Assembly (NCBI RefSeq): GCF_020251205.1
Contig: NZ_JAIWYX010000006.1
Coordinates: forward strand, 186,001 to 250,000
Direction: 5' to 3'
From: Arthrobacter sp. M4
GTDB lineage: Bacteria > Actinomycetota > Actinomycetes > Actinomycetales > Micrococcaceae
DNA length: 64,000 nt
The position numbers and the translations under genes were made by a program. Numbering within the stretch: position 1 is the stretch's first letter; each line of letters opens with the position of its first letter. The notes beneath the pieces are model-generated. The model was not told the DNA's origin, ran no database searches, and saw only the letters and a program-made list of their open reading frames with translations. Positions 27,888 through 36,807 of the stretch are shown here, piece after piece.

Positions 27888-27919
27888 AGGGCCGGTTTCC
27901 CAACGGGGAAACCGGCCCT
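27888..27919. terminator. strong hairpin between the tandem array and tetR
   Basis: Perfect 14-bp stem (AGGGCCGGTTTCCC and complement) with loop AACG. It lies at the far end of the tandem-repeat array relative to the YbjQ gene. A YbjQ transcript would therefore carry the whole array as its 3' untranslated part and stop here, before the tetR promoter. There is no T-run. Confidence 0.6.
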
Positions 27920-27944
27920 TGGCGCAGCGGCTTTGGATTTTGGC

Positions 27945-28273
27945 GTTCGACGCCGGCACCGTTCGACGGCGGGGCGTGTTCGACGGCGGGATGTGTTCGG
28001 CGGCGGGGCCGTTCGGCGGCGGGATGTGTTCGGCGGCGGGACTGTTCGGCGACGGGACTGTTCGGCGACGGGGCGTGTTCGACGGCGGGGCGTGTTCGAC
28101 GCCGGCGCCGTTCGACGGCGGGGCGTGTTCGACGCCGGCACCGTTCCGCGGCGGGGCGTGTTCGACGCCGGCACCGTTCGGCGCCGGGGCGTGTTCGACG
28201 GCGGCACCGTTCGGCGGCGGGGCGTGTTCGACGCCGGGGCCGTTCGACGGCGGGCGCGTTCGACGCCGGCACG
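27945..28273. repeat. tandem array of about twenty 16/17-bp GC-rich units
   Basis: 329 bp made of 20 head-to-tail units, each starting GTTCG, with consensus GTTCGRCGSCGGNRCY plus an optional final T. Unit lengths are 16 or 17 bp and roughly alternate, so most pairs add to 33 bp. There are no unique spacers, so it is not a CRISPR array. It lies directly after the YbjQ stop codon. One minus-strand frame across it is open and reads as 11-residue Arg/Pro/Thr/Ser/Asn repeats (RRRTVPASNTP type), but no start or family supports translation. Confidence 0.9.
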
Positions 28274-28284
28274 TCGCCTGGGGG

Positions 28285-28740
28285 CTATTCTCCTGGCGAG
28301 GGCTGCGCCCCGGGTGGGGTCGGCTGGGAGCCGGGTTTCGGCGTCGGCTGCGAAGCCGCTTGCGGTGAAGGTTGGCTGGTCAGGTAAATGGACTGTCCGG
28401 TGGCGCCCGGCTCTCCCTTTGCCAGCGGGATCGCGTATACCGCCGTGCCGTACGCGCAGACCTCGGTCCAATTGCTGCCCATTTCTGACGTGTCAAAGCG
28501 CATCGCGACGATTGCGTTGGCACCGCGTTGCTGGGCCTCGGCCACCATGCGGGCCATGACTTCCTGGCGGCTTTCGTAGAGCGCTCGGGTCATTTCCGGA
28601 AGTTCGCCGCCGCCGAGTGATCGGAAGCCAGCAAGCATCTGGGAACCGATGTCCCGGGAACGGACGGTGAGGCCCATGACTTCACCGAAGACGGCGTCGA
28701 TCTTGTGGCCGGGAATTTCGTTTGACGTGACGATCAGCAT
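28285..28740 (-). CDS. YbjQ family (UPF0145) protein with Pro/Ser/Gln-rich tail
   Basis: 151 residues. The first 105 form a YbjQ-type domain: LIVTSNEIPGHKI, a conserved GLTVRSRDIG, ALYESRQEVMARMVAEA, GANAIVAMRFDTS, and AYGTAVYAIPL. The family forms pentameric beta-rich assemblies annotated as possible heavy-metal binding; its function is not established. The last 35 residues are a low-complexity Pro/Gln/Ser tail absent from the usual family length. The tail ends right at the border of the 16/17-bp repeat array, so the repeat may have reshaped the gene end. Single gene, downstream of nothing obvious. Confidence 0.82.
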   Translation of the reverse strand: MLIVTSNEIPGHKIDAVFGEVMGLTVRSRDIGSQMLAGFRSLGGGELPEMTRALYESRQEVMARMVAEAQQRGANAIVAMRFDTSEMGSNWTEVCAYGTAVYAIPLAKGEPGATGQSIYLTSQPSPQAASQPTPKPGSQPTPPGAQPSPGE

Positions 28741-28788
28741 GGACAGAGCCTAACGGCCGCAAGCAGTAATGGAACCGCTTAAACAGCG

Positions 28789-28829
28789 GGATCCTCCGGC
28801 GAACTCATCACAGATTCGCCGGAGGATCC
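28789..28829. terminator. hairpin between symporter end and YbjQ start
   Basis: Perfect 15-bp inverted repeat (GGATCCTCCGGCGAA and complement) with an 11-nt loop, 25 bp past the stop of the leftward symporter gene and 49 bp before the YbjQ start. Confidence 0.7.
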
Positions 28830-28853
28830 GGTGGTGTTCAGCCCCTGGGCCGG

Positions 28854-30266
28854 CTAAGCCTTGGCGGCAGCCAACTCGCGCTCGGAGGAGTCAGATTCGC
28901 TGCGAGCTTCGGAGTCATCGATGAAGGCCGTGGCCTGGCGCGATGCGTTGTACAGGGACTCGTCCAGGATGCGCTGGCGCTTGGCCACCAGCGTCGGAAC
29001 GAGCGCCTGGCCTGCCACGTTGACCGCGGTACGGCCCATGTCCAGGATGGGGTCGATTGCCAGCAGGAGGCCAACGCCCGCCAGCGGCAGGCCCACGGTG
29101 GATAGAGTCAGCGTGAGCATAACCACGGCCCCGGTAGTGCCGGCAGTAGCGGCAGAGCCGAGCACGGACACCAGGACAATCAGCAGGTACTGGCTAAGGT
29201 CCAAGTTGATGCCAAAGAACTGGGCCACGAAGATCGCGGCGACGGCCGGGTAGATCGCGGCGCAGCCGTCCATCTTGGTGGTGGCGCCGAGGGGAACAGC
29301 GAAGGAAGCGTAGCCGCTGGGAACGCCCAGGTTCCGCTCAGTGACGCGCTGGGTGAGCGGAAGCGTGCCAATGGATGAGCGGGAAACAAAGGCGAGCTGG
29401 ACGGCAGGCCATACGCCAGTGAAGTACTGCTTGATGGAAAGCCCGTGGGTGCGTACCAGGATCGGGTAGACCACAAACAGAACCAGGGCCAGGCCGATGT
29501 AGATGGCCACGGTGAACTTGCCGAGGGAGCCGATGGTGTCCCAGCCATAGACCGCCACCGCGTTGCCGATGAGGCCAATGGTGCCCAGGGGAGCGATTCG
29601 GATGATCCACCACAGGACCTTCTGGATGACAGCCAGTGCCGATGCCGTGAAGTTCAGGAACGGCTCGGCAGCTTTGCCCACCTTGAGGGCGGCAATACCG
29701 ACGGCGATTGCGATGACCAGGATCTGTAGCACGTTAAAGCTGACGGATGTGGTGGCAGCGGAGTCGGTGACTGTTGTGCTGGCACCGAGGCCGAGGAAGT
29801 TCTTGGGGAACAGCCCGGTGAGGAAGGCCCACCAGTCGCCCGTTTTACCCGAATACTCCGCCTTCTGGGTGATGCCTGTACCGGCGCCGGGCTGGAGCAA
29901 TACGCCCAGGCCAATGCCGATGACAACGGCGATGAGGGACGTGATGGCGAACCAGAGCAGCGTGTTCCATGCGAGCCGTGCCGCGTTGGACACCTGGCGG
30001 AGATTCGCGATGGAACTCACCACGGCCGTGAAGATCAGCGGAACGACGGCGGTCTGCAGCAAGGAGACGTAGCTCGAACCGATGGTCTGCAGGGTGGCGC
30101 CAAGGCCGTTGGGGGAGGACTTGGTGCTGCCGGTGTACTTGGCAATGAGGCCGAGGACGAGGCCGATCAGCAGGGCGGCGATGATTTGGACACCAAAGGA
30201 CCGTGCCCAAGCGGGGAGCCGGAACTGCGTCCGGGAAGGTGAAGTGGTGTTGGTTGAATTGCTCAC
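28854..30266 (-). CDS. dicarboxylate/amino acid:cation symporter (GltP/DctA family)
   Basis: About 470-residue membrane transporter of the DAACS family, taking up C4-dicarboxylates or glutamate/aspartate with H+ or Na+. Features include the Ser-rich re-entrant loop with SRSSIGTLPLT, the NMDG-equivalent region (PLGATTKMDGCA), and the C-terminal DPILDMGRTAVNVAGQAL, where Asp and Asn bind substrate. The start is uncertain: GTG at 30266 (VSNSTNTT) or GTG at 30308; neither has a strong ribosome site. The substrate-specific residue after TM8 cannot be assigned by eye. Single gene, with a clear terminator at 28789-28829. Confidence 0.88.
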   Translation of the reverse strand: MSNSTNTTSPSRTQFRLPAWARSFGVQIIAALLIGLVLGLIAKYTGSTKSSPNGLGATLQTIGSSYVSLLQTAVVPLIFTAVVSSIANLRQVSNAARLAWNTLLWFAITSLIAVVIGIGLGVLLQPGAGTGITQKAEYSGKTGDWWAFLTGLFPKNFLGLGASTTVTDSAATTSVSFNVLQILVIAIAVGIAALKVGKAAEPFLNFTASALAVIQKVLWWIIRIAPLGTIGLIGNAVAVYGWDTIGSLGKFTVAIYIGLALVLFVVYPILVRTHGLSIKQYFTGVWPAVQLAFVSRSSIGTLPLTQRVTERNLGVPSGYASFAVPLGATTKMDGCAAIYPAVAAIFVAQFFGINLDLSQYLLIVLVSVLGSAATAGTTGAVVMLTLTLSTVGLPLAGVGLLLAIDPILDMGRTAVNVAGQALVPTLVAKRQRILDESLYNASRQATAFIDDSEARSESDSSERELAAAKA

Positions 30267-30422
30267 CGGAAAACCGTAGTTGCCTTGCGAATACCACGGC
30301 GAACGCACATTGAGAAATGTTACGCAAATTCCCGTGATTCAAAGACGCGGCAACCCCGGTTTTCCGGCGAAAATTCAGGGTTTTATGAAGTTATTCCCAC
30401 ATCTGATGTGGTAAAAATCTCC

Positions 30423-32114
30423 TCAATCCTGCCCCAGTAGCGCACGCCGTAGTGTATCGAGGCCCACCGAACCAATGTTGAGTGCCGAGGTGTGGAAGGA
30501 CTTCAGGTCGAAGCCGTCGCGGGTTTGGAGCTCTGCTCGAATCTCCTCCCACAGCCGCTGGCCCACCTTGTAGGACGGGGCCTGCCCCGGCCAGCCGAGG
30601 TAGCGGTTGAACTCGAACTGCAGTTGGCCCTCGCTGATGGGCAGGTTCGCCTTGAGGAATTCGAAGCCCTTCTCGGGAGTCCATGGTCCTTGGCCCCAGC
30701 GCTCGGGCATGTCCAGTTCCAGGTGCACACCGATGTCGAACACCACGCGGGCCGCCCGCATCCGCTGCATGTCCAGCATGCCCATGTGGTCACCCGGGTC
30801 CTTGAGGTAGCCGAGTTCGAGCATGAGCTTCTCCGCGTATAGGGCCCAGCCTTCACCGTGGCCGGACACCCAACACGCGTTTCGGCGCCAGTTGTTGAGC
30901 AGCTCGCGACGATACGTTGCAGTAGCAACCTGGAGGTGATGCCCGGGAACGCCTTCGTGGTAGACCGTGGTGGTTTCGGCCCAAGTGGTGAACGTGTCCT
31001 CGCCTGCCGGCACGGACCACCACATCCGGCCCGGGCGGGAGAAGTCGTCGGACGGGCCTGTGTAGTAAATGCCGCCCTCGTCTGTCGGGGCGATATGGCA
31101 TTCGAGGGTCTTCATCACCTCGGGGATGTCGAAATGCACGTCTGCCAACTCGGCAACGGCTTTGTCGGAAAGCTCCTGCATCCAGGCCCTGAGGGCTTCT
31201 TTCCCCTTGATTTGCCGGGCGGGATCGTTGTTCAGGATCTCCTTGGCTTCTTCCACCGTGGCGCCGGGACGAACTTCACGAGCCACCTTCTCCTGCTCGG
31301 AGATCAGCCGATCCAATTCCTGGACGCCCCACGCGTAAGTTTCCTCGAGGTCAATCCGGGCGCCCAGGAACGCCCGTGAAGCCAGGGCATACCGTTCCCT
31401 ACCCACTGCATCCTTCTCGGGCGCAGCCGGAAGCAGCTCGTCGCGGAGGAAGGAAGCAAGACCGGCGTAAGCGTCGCGCGCGGCGCCCGTTCCGGCGTCG
31501 AGCTTTTCCTGGACGCCCGCCGGAAGCGGTTGTCCATCGATCCGGGCGCCTTCCGCGAGTTTCGCGAAGAAGCCGTCCTCGGCGGCGAACTTGGTGGCCT
31601 GTTCGACGACGTTCCGCACCTGGCGGGCGGCCGCCACCTTGCCGTTAGCCTTGCCCGAGCGGAGCGACTCGATGTATCCGCCAATGGCAGCAGGCACGTT
31701 GGCTGCCCGGCCAGCGATGTGCTCCCACTGCTCCGGGGTGGCCGTGGGCATGAGGTCGAAGATGGCCCGGATGTCCTGCGCCGGAGATGCGATGTTGTTC
31801 AGGTCGGCGGCGTCCCAGCCGCTGGTGTGGACTTCCAGTTGTAAGCCGAGCCGCTCACGCATGGCATCGAGCGTGATGACATCGGATTCGTCCTGCGGTT
31901 CCAGTTGGTCCAGACGGGCCAAAGCCTCCCGAGCCGCGGCGGCAAATGCTTCCGCGCCCGCGGGGGAGTAGTCCTGGTACTCGGTCTCATGTCCCGGCAG
32001 GCCGAGGGTAGTGGCGAACGTTGGGTTGAGGGCCAGCAAGACGTCCGTGTACTCATCAGCGACGGCGTCGATGGCGGTGTGAGTGCGCACAGTGTTTTCG
32101 AACGGAGGAGTCAT
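30423..32114 (-). CDS. DUF885 family protein, probable metal-dependent peptidase
   Basis: 563-residue soluble protein of the DUF885 family. It contains the gluzincin-like helix VYHEGVPGHHLQ (HE-x4-HH type) and a downstream GEGWALYAEKL, where the Glu is a likely third ligand, so it is probably a zinc peptidase. Family substrates are largely unknown. The ATG at 32114 has AGGGA immediately before it, too close for normal spacing. A TAGGCT -10-like element about 8 bp upstream suggests a leaderless transcript. It lies downstream of the flavoprotein dehydrogenase gene, with 91 bp between them. Confidence 0.82.
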   Translation of the reverse strand: MTPPFENTVRTHTAIDAVADEYTDVLLALNPTFATTLGLPGHETEYQDYSPAGAEAFAAAAREALARLDQLEPQDESDVITLDAMRERLGLQLEVHTSGWDAADLNNIASPAQDIRAIFDLMPTATPEQWEHIAGRAANVPAAIGGYIESLRSGKANGKVAAARQVRNVVEQATKFAAEDGFFAKLAEGARIDGQPLPAGVQEKLDAGTGAARDAYAGLASFLRDELLPAAPEKDAVGRERYALASRAFLGARIDLEETYAWGVQELDRLISEQEKVAREVRPGATVEEAKEILNNDPARQIKGKEALRAWMQELSDKAVAELADVHFDIPEVMKTLECHIAPTDEGGIYYTGPSDDFSRPGRMWWSVPAGEDTFTTWAETTTVYHEGVPGHHLQVATATYRRELLNNWRRNACWVSGHGEGWALYAEKLMLELGYLKDPGDHMGMLDMQRMRAARVVFDIGVHLELDMPERWGQGPWTPEKGFEFLKANLPISEGQLQFEFNRYLGWPGQAPSYKVGQRLWEEIRAELQTRDGFDLKSFHTSALNIGSVGLDTLRRALLGQD

Positions 32115-32205
32115 TCCCTGAGCCTAGCCGGGCACTTGGTGTCGTGAAAGGAACACTTGAAATGCCGGTATGTCGCCGCCCGGGCGCGGGAATAGCGCTC
32201 GATGC

Positions 32206-33855
32206 TCAGGCTGTTGCCTCAGCCAGGGCCCGTCCGGCTCGGCGGCCGGAGAAGATGCAGCCGCCAAGGAATGTGCCCTCCAAGGAGCGGTAACCGTGGA
32301 GGCCACCTCCGCCGAAGCCGCTTGCCTCCCCGGCAGCGAACAGCCCGGGCAACGGCGTTGAATCGGGCCGGAGCACCCGGCCCGACAAGTCGGTCTGCAA
32401 GCCACCGAGTGTCTTGCGGGTGATGACGCGCAGCCGGACCGCGATCAACGGTCCTGCCTTCGGATCCAGGAAACGGTGTGGTGCGGCCGTACGGGAGATC
32501 CGGTCGCCCCGGTATCGACGGGCGTTCCGGATCGCGGAGATCTGGCTGTCCTTGCCAAACGGGTTGTCCAACTGGCGGTCCCGCGCCTCAACTTCACGCC
32601 GGATGTTGTGGGGATCGAGGAGCGGCTCTGGCGTCAGGGCGTTCATTCGGTTGATGAGATCGTCCAGCGTATCGGCAACGATGAAATCCTCGCCATGCTG
32701 CAGGAACGCCTCTATGGGCGCGGGCGCCCCGGGCCGGATCCGGTCGAGGGTCTGGCGCACGGACTTGTTGGTGAGGTCCGGATTCTGCTCGGAACCGGAA
32801 AGCGCGAACTCTTTCTCGATGATCTTGCGGGTGAGGATGAACCAACTGTGGTCGTGGCCGGTGGCCCTCAGGTGGGCCAGCGTGCCCAGCGTGTCAAAAC
32901 CGGGGTACAGGGGGCCCGGCAGTCGCTTGCCTGTTGCGTCGAGCCACATGGACGACGGCCCGGGGAGGATTCGGATGCCGTGCCCGGGCCAGATTGGATT
33001 CCAGTTCTTCACGCCTTCGACGTAGTGCCACATCCTGTCCGCGTTGATGATGTTGCCACCTGCGTTGCCAGCGATCTCCAGCATCCTTCCGTCCACATAG
33101 GCTGGAACGCCCGTGAGCATGTGCTCCGGCGGCCTGCCCAGGCCTGCCGGCCAATTCCTCCGGACCAGGCTGTGATCGGCGCCGATGCCGCCGGACGCCA
33201 CCAGGACGGCTTGGGCAGAAAACTCGAAGTCGCCGATTGCCGTGCGGCTGCTCGGAGCTCCTCGCGGGGTATCGGCCGATTCCAGGATGGCGCCCCTGAC
33301 ACCGGTTACTGCACCGTCCTTGAGGATCAGTTCATCCACGCGGTGGCGGAACCGGAAGGTCACCAGGCCCTGCTCTGCTGCCTCCCGAACGCGTTGTTCG
33401 AAGGGTGCCACGACGCCCGGTCCGGTTCCCCACGTGACATGGAAACGGGGGACAGAGTTGCCGTGGCCAACGGCTCCATAGCCTCCGCGTTCGGCCCAGC
33501 CGACTATGGGGAAGAAGCGGATGCCCATGCCGTGCAGCCAGGACCTTTTCTCCCGGGCGGCAAAGTCCACGTACGCCTCAGCCCATCGGCGCGGCCACGC
33601 ATCTTCGGGTCGGTCAAAACTGGCAGTTCCCATCCAGTCCTGGAGGGCGAGTTCGCGGGAGTCCTTGATCCCCATCCGACGTTGCTCGGGGGAGTCCACC
33701 AGGAAGAGCCCGCCGAAGGACCAGTGGGCCTGGCCTCCCAGGTTCGACTCGGACTCTTGGTCGAGCAGGAGGACCCGGCGGCCCGCGGAGCTGAGCTCCG
33801 CGGCAGCTACCAACCCCGCAAGACCAGCCCCAACCACGATCACGTCTGCGTCCAT
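32206..33855 (-). CDS. FAD-binding dehydrogenase (fumarate reductase/ketosteroid dehydrogenase superfamily)
   Basis: 549 residues. An N-terminal FAD dinucleotide-binding motif VIVVGAGLAGLVAAAEL with LLLDQE (ribose-binding acid) starts at residue 4, and a C-terminal FAD contact GLFAAGEASGFGGGGLHGYRS follows late. The overall pattern fits the FAD_binding_2 superfamily and closely resembles actinobacterial proteins labelled FAD-binding dehydrogenase, related to 3-ketosteroid delta-1-dehydrogenases and flavocytochrome c. The substrate is not deducible, and no heme or signal peptide is seen. It follows the carboxylase epsilon gene after 20 bp in the same direction and may be read through from it. 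Confidence 0.82.
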   Translation of the reverse strand: MDADVIVVGAGLAGLVAAAELSSAGRRVLLLDQESESNLGGQAHWSFGGLFLVDSPEQRRMGIKDSRELALQDWMGTASFDRPEDAWPRRWAEAYVDFAAREKRSWLHGMGIRFFPIVGWAERGGYGAVGHGNSVPRFHVTWGTGPGVVAPFEQRVREAAEQGLVTFRFRHRVDELILKDGAVTGVRGAILESADTPRGAPSSRTAIGDFEFSAQAVLVASGGIGADHSLVRRNWPAGLGRPPEHMLTGVPAYVDGRMLEIAGNAGGNIINADRMWHYVEGVKNWNPIWPGHGIRILPGPSSMWLDATGKRLPGPLYPGFDTLGTLAHLRATGHDHSWFILTRKIIEKEFALSGSEQNPDLTNKSVRQTLDRIRPGAPAPIEAFLQHGEDFIVADTLDDLINRMNALTPEPLLDPHNIRREVEARDRQLDNPFGKDSQISAIRNARRYRGDRISRTAAPHRFLDPKAGPLIAVRLRVITRKTLGGLQTDLSGRVLRPDSTPLPGLFAAGEASGFGGGGLHGYRSLEGTFLGGCIFSGRRAGRALAEATA

Positions 33856-33875
33856 GGTTAGAGCATAGGAGTTGC

Positions 33876-34109
33876 CTAGCCCCTGCTGCGTCGCCAGGAA
33901 CCGGGCCCCGGCGTCGGTTCCAGTCGCAGTTGCTGCCTACGCACCCAGTGCCGCACGCTCGGGGCTGACGGTGCCGGCGGCTGGGCGCTGCCCAGCGAAG
34001 AAATTACGACGGCGGACAGCGCCGCGAGCTCTTCCGGCGTCGGATTTCCCTTGGCCACCGAAAACAGGACTTCAGCAGGCTCCGCTGCCGCGTTGTATTC
34101 CGCGCTCAT
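33876..34109 (-). CDS. accE: acyl-CoA carboxylase epsilon subunit
   Basis: 77-residue small protein that stabilises the alpha-beta complex in actinobacterial acyl-CoA carboxylases. The family core is visible: [22 protein letters not shown], then a short Pro-rich linker and a C-terminal basic W-containing end ([13 protein letters not shown]). Its ATG overlaps the stop of the beta-subunit gene by 4 bp (ATGA), so translation is coupled. The partner alpha subunit is encoded about 13 kb to the left. Confidence 0.9.
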   Translation of the reverse strand: MSAEYNAAAEPAEVLFSVAKGNPTPEELAALSAVVISSLGSAQPPAPSAPSVRHWVRRQQLRLEPTPGPGSWRRSRG

Positions 34110-35689
34110 AGCGGGATGTTCCCGTGCTTCTTTGTGGGCAGGCTGGCCCGCTTGTCCCGCAGGGCCCGCAGTCCACGGATGATATTCAGTCGTGTGTCCG
34201 ACGGCGCAATCACGGCGTCCACGTAACCGAGCTCGGCAGCTTGGTAGGGGTTGAGGAGTTCCTCCTCGTAGCCTTGGATGATCTCTGCCCGCTTCTGGTC
34301 GACGTCCCCACCGGAATCGGAAACCGCGGCCAGTTCGCGCCGGTAGAGGATGTTGACTGCACCCTGGGCGCCCATAACGCCGATCTGCGCGGTGGGCCAG
34401 GCGAGGTTCAGGTCGGCTCCAAGCTTCTTGGAACCCATCACGATGTACGCGCCGCCATAGGCCTTGCGGGTGATCACTGTGAGCTTGGGAACGGTGGCCT
34501 CGGCGTAGGCGTACAGGAGCTTGGCTCCGCGCCGGATGATGCCCTGGAATTCCTGGTCCTTGCCGGGCAGGAAGCCCGGCACGTCCACCAGCGTGATGAT
34601 GGGGATGTTGAAGGCGTCGCAGTGCCGCACGAATCGGGCAGCCTTTTCCGAGGCGGAGATGTCCAGCGTTCCGGCGAACTGCAGTGGCTGGTTGGCGACG
34701 ATGCCTACCGTGTGCCCTTCAACGCGGCCGTAGCCGATGATCACGTTGGGCGCGTACAGGGCCTGCATCTCCAGGAAGTGGCCGTCGTCGAGGATCTGCT
34801 CCACGACTTTCCGCATGTCGTAAGGCTGGTTGGCTGAATCCGGAATCAGCGTGTCCAGGGCAAGGTCATCCTCGTCGATCTCCAGCTCCTGGTCGTGTTC
34901 CAGCACGGGTGACTCGGAGAGGTTGTTGGACGGCAGGAAGTCCAGCAGTTCACGGACGAATTCGATGGCGTCCGCCTCATCGGCAGCAAGGTAGGTGGAC
35001 GTGCCGGTAGTGGCATTGTGCTGGCGGGCCCCGCCAAGCGTTTCCATGTCCACGTCCTCGCCCGTGACGGTCTTGATCACGTCCGGGCCGGTGATGAACA
35101 TGTGCGAGGTCTTGTCCACCATCACGACGTAGTCGGTGAGGGCCGGCGAGTACGCAGCTCCACCGGCACACGGTCCCATGATGAGCGAGATCTGCGGGAT
35201 GACGCCGGAGGAGTGGACGTTGTTGCGGAAGATATCCGCGAACATCGCCAGCGAGGCCACGCCCTCCTGGATGCGTGCCCCGCCGCCGTCGTTAATGCCT
35301 ACCATCGGGCAGCCATTGCGGAGGGCGAACTCCTGGACCTTGACGATCTTCTCCCCGTTGACCTGGCTCAGGGAGCCGCCGTAGACGCTGAAGTCCTGGC
35401 TATAGATCGCCACAAGCCGGCCGTCAACGGTGCCGTAGCCGGACACAACACCGTCGCCCAGGGGCTTCTTCTTCTCCATGCCGAACGCTGTGGAGCGGTG
35501 CACCGCAAGAGCGTCGAATTCTACGAATGATCCTTCGTCCAACAGCATGTCGATTCGTTCACGCGCCGTATTCTTGCCACGGGCGTGCTGCTTCTCGATC
35601 GCCTCGGGGCCGGATGGCTGTTCGGCCCGTGCCTGGCGGTCGCGGAAGTCGGCAATCTTCCCCGCTGTGGTTGTCAGATCGTGGCTCAT
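34106..35689 (-). CDS. accD5: acyl-CoA carboxylase beta subunit (carboxyltransferase)
   Basis: About 527 residues of the propionyl/acetyl-CoA carboxylase beta family. It transfers the carboxyl group from carboxybiotin to acyl-CoA. Two crotonase-fold halves are seen: [18 protein letters not shown] with the oxyanion [12 protein letters not shown] in the N half, and [12 protein letters not shown] with [11 protein letters not shown] in the C half. The specificity-determining position near [11 protein letters not shown] has Asp, as in AccD5-type enzymes that take propionyl-CoA, but assignment by eye is tentative. I chose ATG at 35689, seven bases after GGAG. accE overlaps downstream, and birA, which biotinylates the alpha subunit, is encoded divergently about 1.1 kb away. 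Confidence 0.93.
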   Translation of the reverse strand: MSHDLTTTAGKIADFRDRQARAEQPSGPEAIEKQHARGKNTARERIDMLLDEGSFVEFDALAVHRSTAFGMEKKKPLGDGVVSGYGTVDGRLVAIYSQDFSVYGGSLSQVNGEKIVKVQEFALRNGCPMVGINDGGGARIQEGVASLAMFADIFRNNVHSSGVIPQISLIMGPCAGGAAYSPALTDYVVMVDKTSHMFITGPDVIKTVTGEDVDMETLGGARQHNATTGTSTYLAADEADAIEFVRELLDFLPSNNLSESPVLEHDQELEIDEDDLALDTLIPDSANQPYDMRKVVEQILDDGHFLEMQALYAPNVIIGYGRVEGHTVGIVANQPLQFAGTLDISASEKAARFVRHCDAFNIPIITLVDVPGFLPGKDQEFQGIIRRGAKLLYAYAEATVPKLTVITRKAYGGAYIVMGSKKLGADLNLAWPTAQIGVMGAQGAVNILYRRELAAVSDSGGDVDQKRAEIIQGYEEELLNPYQAAELGYVDAVIAPSDTRLNIIRGLRALRDKRASLPTKKHGNIPL

Positions 35690-35810
35690 CAAGTGTCTCC
35701 GGCTCCGTAGCTGTAGTTGGAGGCCGTGTCCGGTGGTGCCAGATTAAGTAGCATCCACACAACGGCCGGGCCCTGTTGGCTAGTCTAGTAACGCAGTTGG
35801 CGCAAACCGC

Positions 35811-35825
35811 TGTAGAAAACCTACA
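35811..35825. promoter_or_regulatory. inverted repeat upstream of carboxylase beta/epsilon genes
   Basis: TGTAG-AAAAC-CTACA, a perfect 5-5-5 inverted repeat 122-136 bp upstream of the beta-subunit start. The same core and spacing occur at 21319-21339 upstream of the alpha-subunit gene, so the two may bind one regulator of the dispersed carboxylase genes. Confidence 0.5.
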
Positions 35826-35856
35826 ACTTTCGCGTGCCGCATCGGGCTAAGGAAAT

Positions 35857-35876
35857 AAGTTACCCAAGAGTAACTT
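35857..35876. promoter_or_regulatory. operator-like palindrome at the SDR gene promoter
   Basis: AAGTTAC-CCAAGA-GTAACTT, a perfect 7-bp inverted repeat with 6-bp centre, ending 21 bp before the SDR start codon. Its size and position suggest a TetR-family repressor operator acting on the rightward gene. No regulator gene is adjacent. Confidence 0.55.
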
Positions 35877-35897
35877 TTCTGGTTTACAGTGGTGGGC

Positions 35898-36785
35898 ATG
35901 ACTGTGGGCACCGAAGCTTCCCCCTCTCCCTACAAAGCCGCGGCTTCGCTGAAGGGCCGCACCATCCTGATGTCGGGCGGAAGCCGCGGGATCGGCTTTG
36001 CCATCGCACGCCGCGCAGCCGCGGACGGAGCAAACATAGTTCTTCTTGCCAAGACCGCAGAGCCGCATCCGCGCCTTGAAGGCACAGTCTTCAGCGCAGC
36101 CAAGGCGCTGGAGGAGGCCGGCGGCGCTGCGGTTCCCGTCGTGGGGGACGTAAGGAATGACGACGACGTCGCTGCCGCAGTGGCCGCCGCGGTCGGCACC
36201 TTCGGAGGAATCGACGTCGTTATTAACAACGCTTCAGCCATTGACCTGTCACGGACCGACGAGGTGGACATGAAGCGGTACGACCTGATGCAGGACATCA
36301 ACGTGCGTGGCACCTTCCTCCTGTCCAAGCTGTCCCTGCCGGCGCTGCGGGCCTCAAGCGCCGGACACATCCTCACGCTTTCCCCACCCCTGAACCTTGA
36401 TCCTCACTGGGCAGGGCGCCATTTGGCGTACACCATGGCCAAATACGGGATGAGCCTGACCACGCTGGGGCTGGCGGAGGAATTGCGCGGCGACGGGATA
36501 ACGGTGAACTCGCTGTGGCCGTGCACGCTGATTGATACAGCGGCCATTCGGAACCTGCCGGGCGGCTCCGCCATGGCTCGCGCCGCCCGTGGTCCCGAAA
36601 TCATGGCGGACGCAGCCCACGCGATCCTCACCGGCAGTAATCTGACCACGCCCGAGGACCGCGAGCGGAGCTCCGGAAACTTCTATACCGACGAGCAGGT
36701 CCTGCGGGCCGCCGGCGTGTCGGATTTCTCGTCCTACAGCCTGGGTGGTCCCGAAAATGAGCTGGTTCCCGACATTTTCTTGTGA
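35898..36785 (+). CDS. short-chain dehydrogenase/reductase (HSDL2-like)
   Basis: 295-residue NAD(P)-dependent oxidoreductase. The cofactor motif GGSRGIG begins near residue 27, NNAS lies near residue 111, and the catalytic YTMAK comes after a Ser-containing strand (ILTLSPP). The long C-terminal part (WPCTLIDTAAIRNL, FYTDEQVLRAAGV) matches the hydroxysteroid dehydrogenase-like 2 subgroup, often linked to fatty-acid metabolism. ATG at 35898 is chosen; GTG at 35889 is possible. It lies divergent to the carboxylase beta gene and just upstream of birA, from which it is separated by 22 bp, so it may head the birA unit. Confidence 0.85.
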   Translation: MTVGTEASPSPYKAAASLKGRTILMSGGSRGIGFAIARRAAADGANIVLLAKTAEPHPRLEGTVFSAAKALEEAGGAAVPVVGDVRNDDDVAAAVAAAVGTFGGIDVVINNASAIDLSRTDEVDMKRYDLMQDINVRGTFLLSKLSLPALRASSAGHILTLSPPLNLDPHWAGRHLAYTMAKYGMSLTTLGLAEELRGDGITVNSLWPCTLIDTAAIRNLPGGSAMARAARGPEIMADAAHAILTGSNLTTPEDRERSSGNFYTDEQVLRAAGVSDFSSYSLGGPENELVPDIFL

Positions 36786-36807
36786 GTGAAATCGGTAGGA
36801 TTCAGCT

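Noticed and set aside
27945-28273. CRISPR array
   Set aside because: Units are contiguous with no unique spacers, repeat length is only 16/17 bp and varies, and no cas gene is near.
27848-28471. Arg/Pro-rich protein encoded across the tandem array
   Set aside because: Open frames exist on both strands because the repeat lacks stop codons; there is no ribosome site or conserved part, and the frame overlaps the YbjQ gene in another phase.
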